From assembly GCA_051920445.1 (NCBI GenBank), contig JBPPLN010000001.1:620001-684000 (forward strand): 64,000 nt of DNA, written 5' to 3'. Every line of letters begins with the position of its first letter. The stretch's first letter is position 1. Origin of the DNA: CAG-177 sp003514385 (GTDB lineage: Bacteria; Bacillota; Clostridia; Oscillospirales; Acutalibacteraceae). Below are positions 53,989 to 63,179 of this stretch, one piece after another. The notes beneath the pieces are model-generated. The model made no database searches and was not told the origin of the DNA. It saw only the letters and a list, made by a program, of their open reading frames with translations. A program made the translations under genes and the position numbers.

Positions 53989-54035
53989 GTTAGATGAAGG
54001 TAAAAAAGACAATTTAATCTGCGGAGGAAATTATT

Positions 54036-55232
54036 ATGTCAGAAGCTTTAACTGCACCGGATTTTTCAACTATTCCTGTAGGACCGCTTGCGCTCATCGC
54101 ACTGCCCGGCTGTGAGGAGCTTGCCGCAAAGATCGACGCCTATCTCAAAACATGGCGCGAGATCCGCGAGAGCGAGCACAAAACAACCATCGCATTCTCA
54201 GGCTATCAGCGCGACTCCTACCTCATCAAGGCGGCATTCCCGCGTTTCGGTTCGGGCGAATCGAAGTGCCACATCCAGCAGTCCGTTCGCGGCTACGATA
54301 TCTTCATCGTCTGCGATATGTTCAACTACGGTCTGACCTATAAGATGTACGGCAAGGACAATATGATGAGCCCCGACGATCACTACGCGAACCTCAAGCG
54401 CGCCATCAGCGCGATCGGCGGCAAAGCAAGACGCATCACCGTCATCATGCCCATGCTCTACGAAGGAAGGCAGCACAAGCGTTCAAGCAGAGAATCCCTT
54501 GACTGCGCCATGGCTCTTCAGGAACTGAGCGCTCTCGGAGTGGACAACCTCATCACCTTTGACGCGCACGACGCGCGAGTTCAGAACGCTATCCCGAACC
54601 ACGGCTTTGAAAACATTCAGCCTGCTTACCAGATGATAAAGGCACTCGTCAAGAATGTTCCCGATCTCAAGATCGACAACGATCATCTGATGATAATTTC
54701 CCCCGATGAGGGCGGCATGGGTCGCTGCATCTATTATTCGACCGTCCTCGGCGTTGACCTCGGTATGTTCTACAAGAGACGCGACTATTCGGTCGTTGTC
54801 GACGGCAGAAACCCGATAATCGCCCACGAGTTCCTCGGCGACAATGTTGAGGGCAAGGATGTTGTCATTGTTGACGACATGATCTCCTCCGGCGAGTCGA
54901 TGATCGAAGTTGCAACGAAGCTCAAGGAGCTCAAAGCAAGAAGGATCTTCGTCTGCACCTGCTTCGGTCTGTTCTGCAACGGACTTGAGGCTTTCGACAA
55001 GGCATACGAAAGCGGCCTTATCAACAAGGTGTTCACCACCAACCTCATCTACAGAACCCCCGAGCTCAAACAGCGCGAGTGGTATGTCGAAGTTGATCTG
55101 TCGAAGTACATCTCCTATGTTATCGACACTCTCAACCACGACACCTCGGTCAGCAAGCTTCTCGACCCGAAAGACAGAATAAACAACCTTCTCATCAAGA
55201 AAGGCTTCCGCACCGCAGAAGAAGTAAAGTAA
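54036..55232 (+). CDS. prs: ribose-phosphate pyrophosphokinase
   Basis: A 398-residue PRPP synthetase, making PRPP from ribose 5-phosphate and ATP. The PRPP-binding loop is VVIVDDMISSGES (276-288); the catalytic flexible-loop region reads PMLYEGRQHKRSS (139-151) and FDAHDAR (175-181) carries the metal-site histidine. It is about 80 residues longer than the canonical enzyme, with extra sequence at both ends. This matches a long Prs form seen in some Clostridia. Cytoplasmic, single gene with strong promoter and terminator. Confidence 0.9.
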   Translation: MSEALTAPDFSTIPVGPLALIALPGCEELAAKIDAYLKTWREIRESEHKTTIAFSGYQRDSYLIKAAFPRFGSGESKCHIQQSVRGYDIFIVCDMFNYGLTYKMYGKDNMMSPDDHYANLKRAISAIGGKARRITVIMPMLYEGRQHKRSSRESLDCAMALQELSALGVDNLITFDAHDARVQNAIPNHGFENIQPAYQMIKALVKNVPDLKIDNDHLMIISPDEGGMGRCIYYSTVLGVDLGMFYKRRDYSVVVDGRNPIIAHEFLGDNVEGKDVVIVDDMISSGESMIEVATKLKELKARRIFVCTCFGLFCNGLEAFDKAYESGLINKVFTTNLIYRTPELKQREWYVEVDLSKYISYVIDTLNHDTSVSKLLDPKDRINNLLIKKGFRTAEEVK

Positions 55233-55253
55233 AGTAAAAAAGTATAGTATAAA

Positions 55254-55283
55254 AGACCGCCTGAAATTCAGGCGGTCTTTTTA
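55254..55283 (+). terminator. terminator of prs
   Basis: AGACCGCCTGA-AAT-TCAGGCGGTCT followed by TTTTTAT. Confidence 0.9.
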
Positions 55284-55323
55284 TATCTACATCAAAATTG
55301 CAGTCCGCAAGCCTTCATAAACT

Positions 55324-55348
55324 AAGCCGGAGCTGAAAGCCCCGGCTT
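55324..55348 (-). terminator. hairpin after the ceramidase-like gene
   Basis: AAGCCGG pairs with CCGGCTT (55324-55348) with an inner AGCT/AGC stem; T-rich only on the plus side, so it may back up the prs terminator as well. Confidence 0.5.
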
Positions 55349-55357
55349 TTGTTCATT

Positions 55358-57475
55358 TTATTTTCCGGCTTTGAGATCCTTCATCATCTCGGCATAAGCC
55401 TTGACGAGGGTCGAAGCAACCGTTCTGCCGAAGGAGATGGTCTCCTGATAGTGGTCGCCGAGCAGGTCGGAACCGTCGAAAAAGATCATGCAGTAGTCAT
55501 TGTCGGGCACGACATATCCGCAGGCATCGTTAGCCTCGCCGAACACGTAGAGCTCAACATTCTTGCCCGCATAGTCGCTGACGATGCTGTTGAGCGACGG
55601 ATAGCCGAAGTCCTTGCCGCTGTAAGCGTTCTCGGCAAGGCAGGCGCCTTTTCCGTCGATAAGCTCGGGCGATACTTCGCCGGGCAGAAGAGCAATTTTA
55701 ATGTTCTTGCCTATCTCAAGATAGCCGACTTCGGTCGTCGTGTAGAGAGCCTCGTTCTTGTCGTAATATATCTTGTTGCCGACGAGTCTCGCCTTGCCGA
55801 CTGCCTCGATAACGGGGTTGGTTATCTCGACCAGAACTTCCTTGTGTCTGATGTTGAGTATGGGCTCAACTCTCGTCTCTTTGACGGGCTCCCAGTTCTC
55901 GTACCAAACGGTTATCTCGTCGAGCTTCTTCTGCTTCTCTTCGTCGGTAAGCTCGGTGTTGTTCTTTATCGCCTCGGCGGCATCGGCATAGAACTTATCG
56001 TTCGTAAGCCAATCGCCGGCGCGCATGATTTCGTCCTTGGTCATAGTCAGGGCGACTACCATTCTGCCGAGCTCGTTGCCGTAGCGGGTAGCCTCCTCGC
56101 TTCTGCGCACGGTGGCAACGCCGTCGTTGGTAACTCCGCGGGCGGAATAGATGCCGCACAGAGCGCCGTTGATGAACATGAAGTTCGTGTTGTTGTTCTC
56201 CGCGCTGCTGATTATCTGCTCCATGTAGTAGGTGTAGTCTGCGGAGAGCTCCTTGCCGCTGCTCTTGTCGGTCTTGAGACCGGTGATATAGGGATGAGCG
56301 GACATGTTGACTATATAGGTCTCGGTGCTGCCGTCGTCGGGGACGAAGCGAAGTCTTGTGAGATTGTCGACAGCGTCGAACACGCCGCGCTTGTCGTTGA
56401 TATAGTCCTCGCCGAGGTGGTCGAGGGTAGCCTCATACATCTCGCCGGACTTCATGTTCTTGCACGCCTCAACGATAGTGTCGGTGGTCTTGTCGAAGAG
56501 GAAATTCATATACTTCGGGTCGGTGCCGGAGGAATACTCGCCCTTGCCGCTATAGGTGACGCCGATGTTTTTCGCAAGCTTGACGAAGAAGGGATTCCAG
56601 AGCCCCTGCGTGTCGATGCAGCTGTGGCAATGGGTCGCAAAGACATTGACAGAGATTATGTTTTCGTCTTTGAGCTCTTTTGCAACGCGGTCGCGGATCT
56701 GCTTGATGTCCTCGCTCGCGATGCCGATGCACTCGATGGTCGAGAAAACGACCTTGCCGCGTCCGTCGTCAAGCACGACTGTGCGAACCTTCATATCGTC
56801 GAGCACGGTCTCGACAGTATTCGACGGGAAGTTCTGGAGCAGGTAGCCCGCAAGATAATAATGTCCGTTGAGAACATCGTCGGGGACGAGGCTCGCCTGG
56901 CTGTAGCCGAGCTGCCACTTCGCGTCCTTAGAAGCCTCGCTGACAAATTCCTTGCTGCCCTTGTAGAAGTTCTCGCTCTCGGGCTTATAGTCCTCAAGCT
57001 TGGTAAGTCCCCTCGGCAGCGGGACCATGTCCGCAATGAAGCTGATTATCTTTGTGAAGATGCAGTCAAGATAGGTCATGAGAATGCAGGTCTTCTCCTG
57101 CTCCGTCTCCATCTTTGCAAGCGCCATGATGAGACCCCACGGGGTGCTGACATCATACTCCTTGCCGCCTATCAAAACCTTGAGCGGTTCGATTTTTGCC
57201 AGATTCTTGACCGCGCCGGCAGCGTCCTTGGCAACGGTAGAATTGAAGCCCTTTACCGAATCCGGGACATACTTGTCGTAGTACTCATAGGCTTTCTTGG
57301 CGACTTCAATGCCGATTTTCACAAGTCCCGCGATAATCTGCGGAATTTCCGAGACCGAGACGTCAGTCGGTGCGGCATTCGCTCCCGCTGCGCTTGCAGT
57401 GGCGGCGAAAGAGCACGACATGATCATCGTCAGTGCCAGAACGACTGCGAGAATCGATTTAAGTGCTTTTTTCAT
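55358..57475 (-). CDS. secreted neutral/alkaline ceramidase-like protein
   Basis: A 705-residue exported protein (signal peptide 1-29, cut after ATASA). The core (about 185-650) resembles the N-terminal catalytic domain of neutral/alkaline ceramidases. VVFSTIECIGIASEDIKQIR is followed by ATHCHS (281-286), with His282 and His284 as Zn ligands. MSAHPYITG gives a further His, and FMFINGALCGIYSARG stands where the family has the catalytic serine loop. The first 150 mature residues are extra. The substrate need not be ceramide; members of this superfamily are often just labelled esterase/amidase-like. It is followed 20 bases upstream by the large glycoside hydrolase gene on the same strand, forming a likely operon. 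Confidence 0.72.
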   Translation of the reverse strand: MKKALKSILAVVLALTMIMSCSFAATASAAGANAAPTDVSVSEIPQIIAGLVKIGIEVAKKAYEYYDKYVPDSVKGFNSTVAKDAAGAVKNLAKIEPLKVLIGGKEYDVSTPWGLIMALAKMETEQEKTCILMTYLDCIFTKIISFIADMVPLPRGLTKLEDYKPESENFYKGSKEFVSEASKDAKWQLGYSQASLVPDDVLNGHYYLAGYLLQNFPSNTVETVLDDMKVRTVVLDDGRGKVVFSTIECIGIASEDIKQIRDRVAKELKDENIISVNVFATHCHSCIDTQGLWNPFFVKLAKNIGVTYSGKGEYSSGTDPKYMNFLFDKTTDTIVEACKNMKSGEMYEATLDHLGEDYINDKRGVFDAVDNLTRLRFVPDDGSTETYIVNMSAHPYITGLKTDKSSGKELSADYTYYMEQIISSAENNNTNFMFINGALCGIYSARGVTNDGVATVRRSEEATRYGNELGRMVVALTMTKDEIMRAGDWLTNDKFYADAAEAIKNNTELTDEEKQKKLDEITVWYENWEPVKETRVEPILNIRHKEVLVEITNPVIEAVGKARLVGNKIYYDKNEALYTTTEVGYLEIGKNIKIALLPGEVSPELIDGKGACLAENAYSGKDFGYPSLNSIVSDYAGKNVELYVFGEANDACGYVVPDNDYCMIFFDGSDLLGDHYQETISFGRTVASTLVKAYAEMMKDLKAGK

Positions 57476-57495
57476 CGTTTGTTGCTCCTTTATTT

Positions 57496-60400
57496 TTATT
57501 TTTTCAAGCTGTATATTACAGGCGCGGACTCCACACCTATATCACGAAGAACATATTCGTAGCTCCACTTGCTTTCCCTTGTGCGCCATGCATCCGGACC
57601 TATCCAGTGGCATTTGCGCTCATAGAGATGCACCGTGCCGAACGCATTTCTGCGGTTCGTGTAGAGCTTCACCGCTATCTCATGCCTGCCCGCGCCGATA
57701 TTTTTAAGCTCCAGCTCATACGGCGGGAAGATTATCTCACCCGCGTGAACGCCGTCAACAAATATATCGGTCAGCGCACCGTCGTAGTGCGGGACGGTAA
57801 TTTTGATATCCCCGCCGGGGCAGTCGACGCCGAAACGGTAGGCCACACAGCCGCCGTAGAACGGCAGACCCTGATTCACTATACTGCCAAACGCGAGTTT
57901 TTCGGGGCGCTTTACGAGCTTCTTGAGCCTGCCGCGCACCTCGACGCCGAAGTCGCCGAGCAGATAGCACCATTCGACATTCGTGCGTTTGCCGAACGGG
58001 AGGACGATATCGAGTATATTCTCACCCTGCTCTATCTTCGGCAGTTCAACGGTCTTTATCGATTTGTCAACATACCAGCCGGTCACGGTGTTGTCGACCG
58101 CCTGACCGTTGAGCGTTATCTGCGCTTTCTCAGCGTCCTCAAGCGCGAGTGACACGCCGTCGAGCGCGAGCGCGCTGTCTATAGTGAATCTGAGCTTGAT
58201 TTTATGCTCGGGCACAGGCTCGTGAATAACCCAAGGCTGCATCACCGCGCCGCTTCGAAGCGGGAATCCGAGCTTTTCGCGGCAGATATTATCAGCCCTG
58301 AGAAGTTCCTCTTCTTCGCCGCACAGCTCGTCGCCGTCAAGCGCAAAACGCGCCATGTCAAGAAGCATAACATTCGGCTCGTCGAGCTCATATTCCGTCT
58401 CACAGGGGACTGCAATTTTCTTGTCCTCGCGCTCCTCCGGCTCAGTATACTGACCCTCGGAGCAGCCGTCATAGAGTCTGAGCAGCAGGCTGTCGTATTC
58501 ATAGAGCCGTGCGCTTATCACGGTGTTGCCGTTGAGATAATCGAACTCCGCGGGCTTTATCTCGCCGCTCAAGGTGTCGTATATCACGGGCGAATATTCG
58601 CCCTTTACAGTTATTTTTATATCATTGAAATTCGTTATGTTGCAGTCATACGGTTCGACAGCGTGCGCGATAAAGAGCCACAGGCTGTCAGTATCCTCGC
58701 GCAGCTGATATATCAGCCCGTCCGAGAGATAGCCGTCGTCATCGCGGATGCAGACGGTTCTTGACGCGTCGAGCGCAGTCAGAAGCGACGCGCGCTGATA
58801 GGGTATGTGCTCACTGTTTTTAAATAGCCTCTCTCCCCTGTCGGACGGCTGTGCGTCCTCGAGAGTCGGGGCTTCGCCGAGGAATATTACCCTGCCGCCG
58901 TCCTCGCGGAATTTTTCGAGTCTATCGAGCGTTGACGAACGGAGCGTCTCGCACCCTGGTACGACTATCACGTCGTACTTCATCTCGCCGACTCTCAGCG
59001 GCGCGTCCGCATGCGGGCAAAGCCCGGGCAGCAGCGACTCGCTGATGAAATCGAAATCTATGCTGCCGAACAGCAGCCACTTTGTCAGATCCTGAAAATT
59101 CTTGTCAAGCTCCTCGCGGATGAGTCCCGATTTGTCGTTGGGTCCCCAGTGGAGCCAGAAGCTCTCTACCGGGTGGATAACGCCGACCTTTACAATCGGC
59201 ACACCGCGGGTCATCGCCGTGTTGACTCGCGCGAAGTGATCCTCAACGCAGGAATATTTTTTGTACCACGGGGACTGATAGTTTATCGAGGCGGGATAAT
59301 CTCGCTTCGCCTCGCCTGCCATGGAGACCCACGACAGGTGCGGCACGCGCACCGTGACGCCGAGAGCCGCCTGCCAGTCGCCGTTGAGTTTGTGTCCTCT
59401 GAAGTCAAAATCCCAGTCTGTAACGCCGTAAAGCTCGGAGAGCACACCTTCATAGCCGAACTGATGCGCGGCTGACTGAGCCTGCTTCGCGGTCGTGTAT
59501 TCCTTCCACGAGCAGAGCATATCAATGCCGGGCAGCCCGAACGAGCGGTATGAGCGCATCGCTTCGCCGAGCGCGCCCGTCTGGCTTTCGAGCGTCGGCT
59601 CGTCCATCATATGACCGGTCAGCGCGATGCCGTTTTCGCGGCACCAGCCGCCGACTGTATCGGCGAACGCCGAAGAGAACCGCTCCGCAATATGATCGTG
59701 ATAGCGGTAACGGGCGGCGGAAACCTTTCCGTCCGGCAGATCCCAGAATATCTCCGGCAGGAACTCCATTATATCCTGAGAATATGTATCTGAATATGTC
59801 TTTGCAAAATCGTCCGTCCACGGCATGATGAGATCATCCGTGTCGGTCGAGTTGTCCATGAGCGTCTTGCGCGTGAACTGCGGCTCGTCGGTGAAAATCG
59901 CGGGGACAGTTTCATCGAACTCGTCGCCGACGACCTCTTTGTACCGCTCGTGAGTGACCTCAACGAAGCGTTCGACCGCCTTTTTGTCGAGCGTGTTGAG
60001 ATAAGCCTGACCGTTATACCACGGGTTCGCGCTGCTTATTTCGAGATAGGCATACCACTTTGTGCCCTCGGCAGAGTCGTTTTCGCCGATGCGCCTGTAG
60101 CTCTTCAAATATCCGTCGGAATCGAGCACTATGTCATAGCAGGCAAGCAGCTCGCCGTCCTCGGAGCGCACTCCGCGCGATGTGGAGTCGTCGGTAAAAC
60201 CGGCCGTACCATTATACGGGTTGACGGTAAAAAGCAGGTGGCGCGCGCGGAAACGCTTATCTTTCGTGACTATTCCGCCGGCGGCGCCGGAGGGCCATCT
60301 ATCCTCGTCATAGAGCCACGCGAGCATTTTTTCGCTCTTCGCCTTGTCGGTGCAGGAGCGGATGAGATGCATGAACTCGTCGCTCAGATATTCCGTATCC

Positions 60401-60588
60401 ATGCCGGTTCTGACATGCATATGAAATCCGCCGAAGCCCATCTCATGAAAAATTTCTATCTGCCGCAGAAGTTCGTCCTCTTCGAGCCTGCAGTTCCACG
60501 CCCAGAACGGCGCGGCGCGATACTCGCTCGTCGGGGAGCGAAACAGCTCATCGGACAGGGTGCTGAGATAATTCTTTTTATAAAGCAT
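57496..60588 (-). CDS. large glycoside hydrolase, GH106-like (alpha-L-rhamnosidase group)
   Basis: A 1030-residue protein without signal peptide. The N-terminal barrel carries APFWAWNCRLEEDELLRQIE (26-45), GFGGFHMHVRTGM and WLYDEDRWPSGAAGG (91-105), then VPAIFTDEPQF with acidic residues in the place of GH106 catalytic residues. The C-terminal 250 residues are beta-sandwich-like, as galactose-binding domains. PFWxWN plus DE-x-E layout fits the GH106-like superfamily; exact specificity (rhamnoside or other) is not determined. A GGAGGAATAT site precedes the ATG. It is expected to work in the cytoplasm, or to be exported by another route. Confidence 0.65.
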   Translation of the reverse strand: MLYKKNYLSTLSDELFRSPTSEYRAAPFWAWNCRLEEDELLRQIEIFHEMGFGGFHMHVRTGMDTEYLSDEFMHLIRSCTDKAKSEKMLAWLYDEDRWPSGAAGGIVTKDKRFRARHLLFTVNPYNGTAGFTDDSTSRGVRSEDGELLACYDIVLDSDGYLKSYRRIGENDSAEGTKWYAYLEISSANPWYNGQAYLNTLDKKAVERFVEVTHERYKEVVGDEFDETVPAIFTDEPQFTRKTLMDNSTDTDDLIMPWTDDFAKTYSDTYSQDIMEFLPEIFWDLPDGKVSAARYRYHDHIAERFSSAFADTVGGWCRENGIALTGHMMDEPTLESQTGALGEAMRSYRSFGLPGIDMLCSWKEYTTAKQAQSAAHQFGYEGVLSELYGVTDWDFDFRGHKLNGDWQAALGVTVRVPHLSWVSMAGEAKRDYPASINYQSPWYKKYSCVEDHFARVNTAMTRGVPIVKVGVIHPVESFWLHWGPNDKSGLIREELDKNFQDLTKWLLFGSIDFDFISESLLPGLCPHADAPLRVGEMKYDVIVVPGCETLRSSTLDRLEKFREDGGRVIFLGEAPTLEDAQPSDRGERLFKNSEHIPYQRASLLTALDASRTVCIRDDDGYLSDGLIYQLREDTDSLWLFIAHAVEPYDCNITNFNDIKITVKGEYSPVIYDTLSGEIKPAEFDYLNGNTVISARLYEYDSLLLRLYDGCSEGQYTEPEEREDKKIAVPCETEYELDEPNVMLLDMARFALDGDELCGEEEELLRADNICREKLGFPLRSGAVMQPWVIHEPVPEHKIKLRFTIDSALALDGVSLALEDAEKAQITLNGQAVDNTVTGWYVDKSIKTVELPKIEQGENILDIVLPFGKRTNVEWCYLLGDFGVEVRGRLKKLVKRPEKLAFGSIVNQGLPFYGGCVAYRFGVDCPGGDIKITVPHYDGALTDIFVDGVHAGEIIFPPYELELKNIGAGRHEIAVKLYTNRRNAFGTVHLYERKCHWIGPDAWRTRESKWSYEYVLRDIGVESAPVIYSLKK

Positions 60589-60813
60589 ATATTCCTCCGC
60601 TAAAAATATCGAACCCCTTTTTGATTATATAATTATACCATAAAAGCCCCTGTCCGTTGTCACAAAAATTGACCTCGAAAGCTGTACAATTTGACGAACG
60701 ACGGGTGCTTTATAACGGTTGATTTTCCGTTTCACGTGCTCTATAATGATGCACGATGTATATTTGTTTAGTTCAAAGCTTCGCAATATGGACATTTTCC
60801 TGCGGCGAAGAGC

Positions 60814-60851
60814 AAAAAAACGGACGGCACAGAGCTAATCTGTACCGCCCG
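60814..60851 (-). terminator. terminator of the pyrR-uraA unit
   Basis: An imperfect 13-bp stem (60821-60851; core ACAGA/TCTGT) followed by seven T on the minus strand. The rest of 60589-60813 holds only possible TATAAT boxes for the glycoside hydrolase gene. Confidence 0.75.
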
Positions 60852-60869
60852 ATTCTGTTTTATATCGGC

Positions 60870-62261
60870 TTATTCAGCCTTTTTGTTCTTCTCTCTGTTG
60901 CTGAGCACAACATTCGTCAGGATGCCGAGGATGAGTGCGCAGGCGATGGAGGTTATCGTGACCTTGCCGAAGGAGACGGTCAGGCCGCCGATACCGGCGA
61001 TAAGAATAACGGAGACAACGAAGAGGTTTCTGTTATCTTCGAGGTCAACTTTCTGGATCATCTTCAGACCGCTGACTGCGATGAAGCCGTAGAGCGAGAT
61101 GCACACGCCGCCCATGACGCAGGAGGGAATCGAAGCGAGGAAAGTTGCGAAGGGTGAAAGGAACGCGATGATTATCGCGAGGACTGCCGTGCAGACGATA
61201 GTCGCAACGGAAGCGTTGCCGGAGATAGCCACGCAGGCTATGGACTCGCCGTAAGTGGTGTTCGGTGCGCCGCCGAAGACAGCGCCGACCATCGAGCCAA
61301 TACCGTCGCCGAGCAGGGTTCTGTGGAGACCGGGCTCAACAAGGAGGTCAGTTTCAACTATGGAAGAGATGTTCTTGTGGTCAGCGATGTGCTCTGCGAA
61401 GACAACGAATGCAACGGGGACATAAGCCACTGCAACAGCCGCTATGTAAGAACCGCTGAGCTCGCCGAAGGCGCCGAAAGCCTCAAAGAAGGTGAAGTCG
61501 GGTATCGAAACAAAGGTTTTGACTCCCACTCCGTCAGCAACGAGTGCAGTGAAGCCGCTAAAGTCGATAACTTTGAGAGCGTCGTTTCCGGTCTTGATGC
61601 CGATAACGGTGAAGATAGCCGCGACAGCGTAGCCGGAGAGGATGCCGATGATGAACGGGATGAGCTTGACCATCTTCTTGCCGAAGACGGAGCAGAACAT
61701 TGTCACGAAGAGAGTGACGAGACCGCAGATGATAGCGACATAGACGCTTGCGGTCGGCTCGCCGTTGACTGCATAGGAGCCTTTCTGGAGATCGCCGATA
61801 GCGTTTCCTGCGAGCGAAAGTCCGATTATAGCGACTGTGGGTCCGATAACGGCGGCGGGCATGAGCTTATTGATCCAGCCGACACCGGAAATCTTGACTG
61901 CTATTGCTATAACAACATAGACGAGACCCGCGAACACAGCGCCGAGAATCAGTCCGAGATAGCCGAGCGCAACGGTGGTCGCGCCTGCGAAAGCGGCTGC
62001 CATTGAGCCGAGGAAAGCGAAAGAAGAACCGAGGAAAACAGGGCTCTTGGCCTTCGTGAAGAGAACATATACAAGGGTGCCTGCGCCGGCGCCGAAGAGC
62101 GCCGCGACAGTGCTCATCTGCACTTCGCCGCAGTTATAAACACCCGAAGTTATCATGGGAACTGCGATGGTCGCTGCCATAATCGCGAGCAGCTGCTGGA
62201 ACGCAAAGACGATAAGCTTGCCGAACTTCGGCTTGTCTTTGATACCGTAAATCAATTTCAT
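60870..62261 (-). CDS. uraA: uracil permease (NCS2 family)
   Basis: A 463-residue nucleobase:cation symporter with 14 helices. The N-terminal FAFQQLLAIMAATIAVPMI, the central FVVFAEHIADHKNISSI (the Glu of the substrate site) and GGAPNTTYGESIACVAISG are characteristic. Uracil, rather than xanthine, is indicated by the preceding pyrR and its attenuator. GGAGGTCAAT precedes the ATG. It is read from the pyrR transcript; the 72-base gap has no terminator. Confidence 0.9.
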   Translation of the reverse strand: MKLIYGIKDKPKFGKLIVFAFQQLLAIMAATIAVPMITSGVYNCGEVQMSTVAALFGAGAGTLVYVLFTKAKSPVFLGSSFAFLGSMAAAFAGATTVALGYLGLILGAVFAGLVYVVIAIAVKISGVGWINKLMPAAVIGPTVAIIGLSLAGNAIGDLQKGSYAVNGEPTASVYVAIICGLVTLFVTMFCSVFGKKMVKLIPFIIGILSGYAVAAIFTVIGIKTGNDALKVIDFSGFTALVADGVGVKTFVSIPDFTFFEAFGAFGELSGSYIAAVAVAYVPVAFVVFAEHIADHKNISSIVETDLLVEPGLHRTLLGDGIGSMVGAVFGGAPNTTYGESIACVAISGNASVATIVCTAVLAIIIAFLSPFATFLASIPSCVMGGVCISLYGFIAVSGLKMIQKVDLEDNRNLFVVSVILIAGIGGLTVSFGKVTITSIACALILGILTNVVLSNREKNKKAE

Positions 62262-62333
62262 ACTATTGACCTCCTCAAATTTTGCCTGTCTATACTCAAC
62301 ACAGTCCCGGTAAACCGCTTCTGCGTCAAAGTC

Positions 62334-62867
62334 TTATTTGCTGTATATTGAGACGCTTGTCTCATCGTCGAACGGCGGGATCTTCACAACGACCACTTCG
62401 CTGCGCGAGGTCGGCACGTTCTTGCCGACATAGTCGGCGACTATCGGAAGCTCCCTGTGTCCCCTGTCAACAAGCGTTGCAAACTGTATCTTCGCCGGGC
62501 GGCCGAGGGAGATTATCGCATCCATCGCGGCGCGCGCCGTTCTGCCGGTGTAGAGCACATCGTCGACCATGACGACCGTCTTGCCCTCAACGGAAAAATC
62601 GAGCTTGCCGGAGTTCACCGTCGGCTGGCTTGCGCTCTCGCTCAGGTCGTCCCTGTAGAGCGTGATGTCGAGATAGCCTTTCTGCGTCTTCACGCCGAGG
62701 CTCTCGATCTTTGAGGCGAGGATATCCGCAAGCGGCGCGCCTCTTCTCATTATGCCGACAAGGCATATCTCATCCGAATCGCCGTTTCGCTCGATTATCT
62801 CGTGCGATATCCGCGCGAGCGCACGGTTGACCGCCGCGCTGTCCATGATATAGGCCTTGAACTCCAT
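62334..62867 (-). CDS. pyrR: PyrR, pyr operon attenuator and uracil phosphoribosyltransferase
   Basis: A 177-residue bifunctional protein with the type I PRTase fold; PRPP loop VVMVDDVLYTGRT (98-110), CLVGIMRRGAPLA at the start of the substrate loop and VDRGHRELPI in the hood. It binds the leader of its own transcript when UMP is abundant. Start is ATG 62867, five bases after GGGGTGA; the frame continues 36 codons upstream only because it runs through the attenuator leader. Cytoplasmic dimer or hexamer. Confidence 0.93.
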   Translation of the reverse strand: MEFKAYIMDSAAVNRALARISHEIIERNGDSDEICLVGIMRRGAPLADILASKIESLGVKTQKGYLDITLYRDDLSESASQPTVNSGKLDFSVEGKTVVMVDDVLYTGRTARAAMDAIISLGRPAKIQFATLVDRGHRELPIVADYVGKNVPTSRSEVVVVKIPPFDDETSVSIYSK

Positions 62868-62885
62868 TTGCTCACCCCGAATCAT

Positions 62886-62985
62886 AAAAAAATACGATCC
62901 TGCCGCACCGACAAAATCGCACAAAAACACGCAGATATACCCTATCCGCACTGAATATGACCATCTTGTCGGCATCTCTGTACCG
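62886..62985 (-). promoter_or_regulatory. PyrR-dependent transcription attenuator
   Basis: In transcript order: a PyrR-binding hairpin (62985-62970) with loop ACAGAGAUG closed by CGG/CCG; an antiterminator pairing CCGACAAGAT (62972-62963) with ATTTTGTCGG (62917-62908), 10 bp with one G-U; and a terminator pairing TGCGATTTTGTCG with CGGCAGGATCGTA (62921-62893), loop GTG, then seven T (62892-62886). The three structures share strands and are mutually exclusive, as in Bacillus pyr leaders. Confidence 0.82.
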
Positions 62986-63010
62986 CTCTTAAAGATTTTT
63001 TGCTGTGAAT

Positions 63011-63039
63011 ACTATATCATATTGTTTATCGGTTGTAAA
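63011..63039 (-). promoter_or_regulatory. promoter of pyrR-uraA
   Basis: Minus-strand TTTACA, 17-base spacer, TATAGT; gives a leader of about 137 bases holding the attenuator. Confidence 0.65.
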
Positions 63040-63126
63040 GACCCAATTTATAGTTTTTTCAACTTTTTTCGCCGCCGAATCTTACATAAATGTAAGAACT
63101 CAGGCGCACAATGTAAGGCTTTGTTA

Positions 63127-63155
63127 TTGAGAACGACCCACTCTTTTGATATAAT
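63127..63155 (+). promoter_or_regulatory. promoter of the S41 protease gene
   Basis: TTGAGA, 17-base spacer, TATAAT, divergent from pyrR; AGGAGGAG lies just before the ATG at 63180. Confidence 0.7.
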
Positions 63156-63179
63156 CATTATCGACAGGAGGAGTTTTTT

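Noticed and set aside
55349..57562. 737-codon open frame on the plus strand
   Set aside because: Lies exactly opposite the ceramidase-like gene, which has signal peptide, motifs and ribosome binding site; the antisense frame is an effect of GC-rich codon usage.
62868..62975. N-terminal extension of PyrR
   Set aside because: The 36 extra codons run through the attenuator terminator and antiterminator; the ribosome binding site supports ATG 62867.
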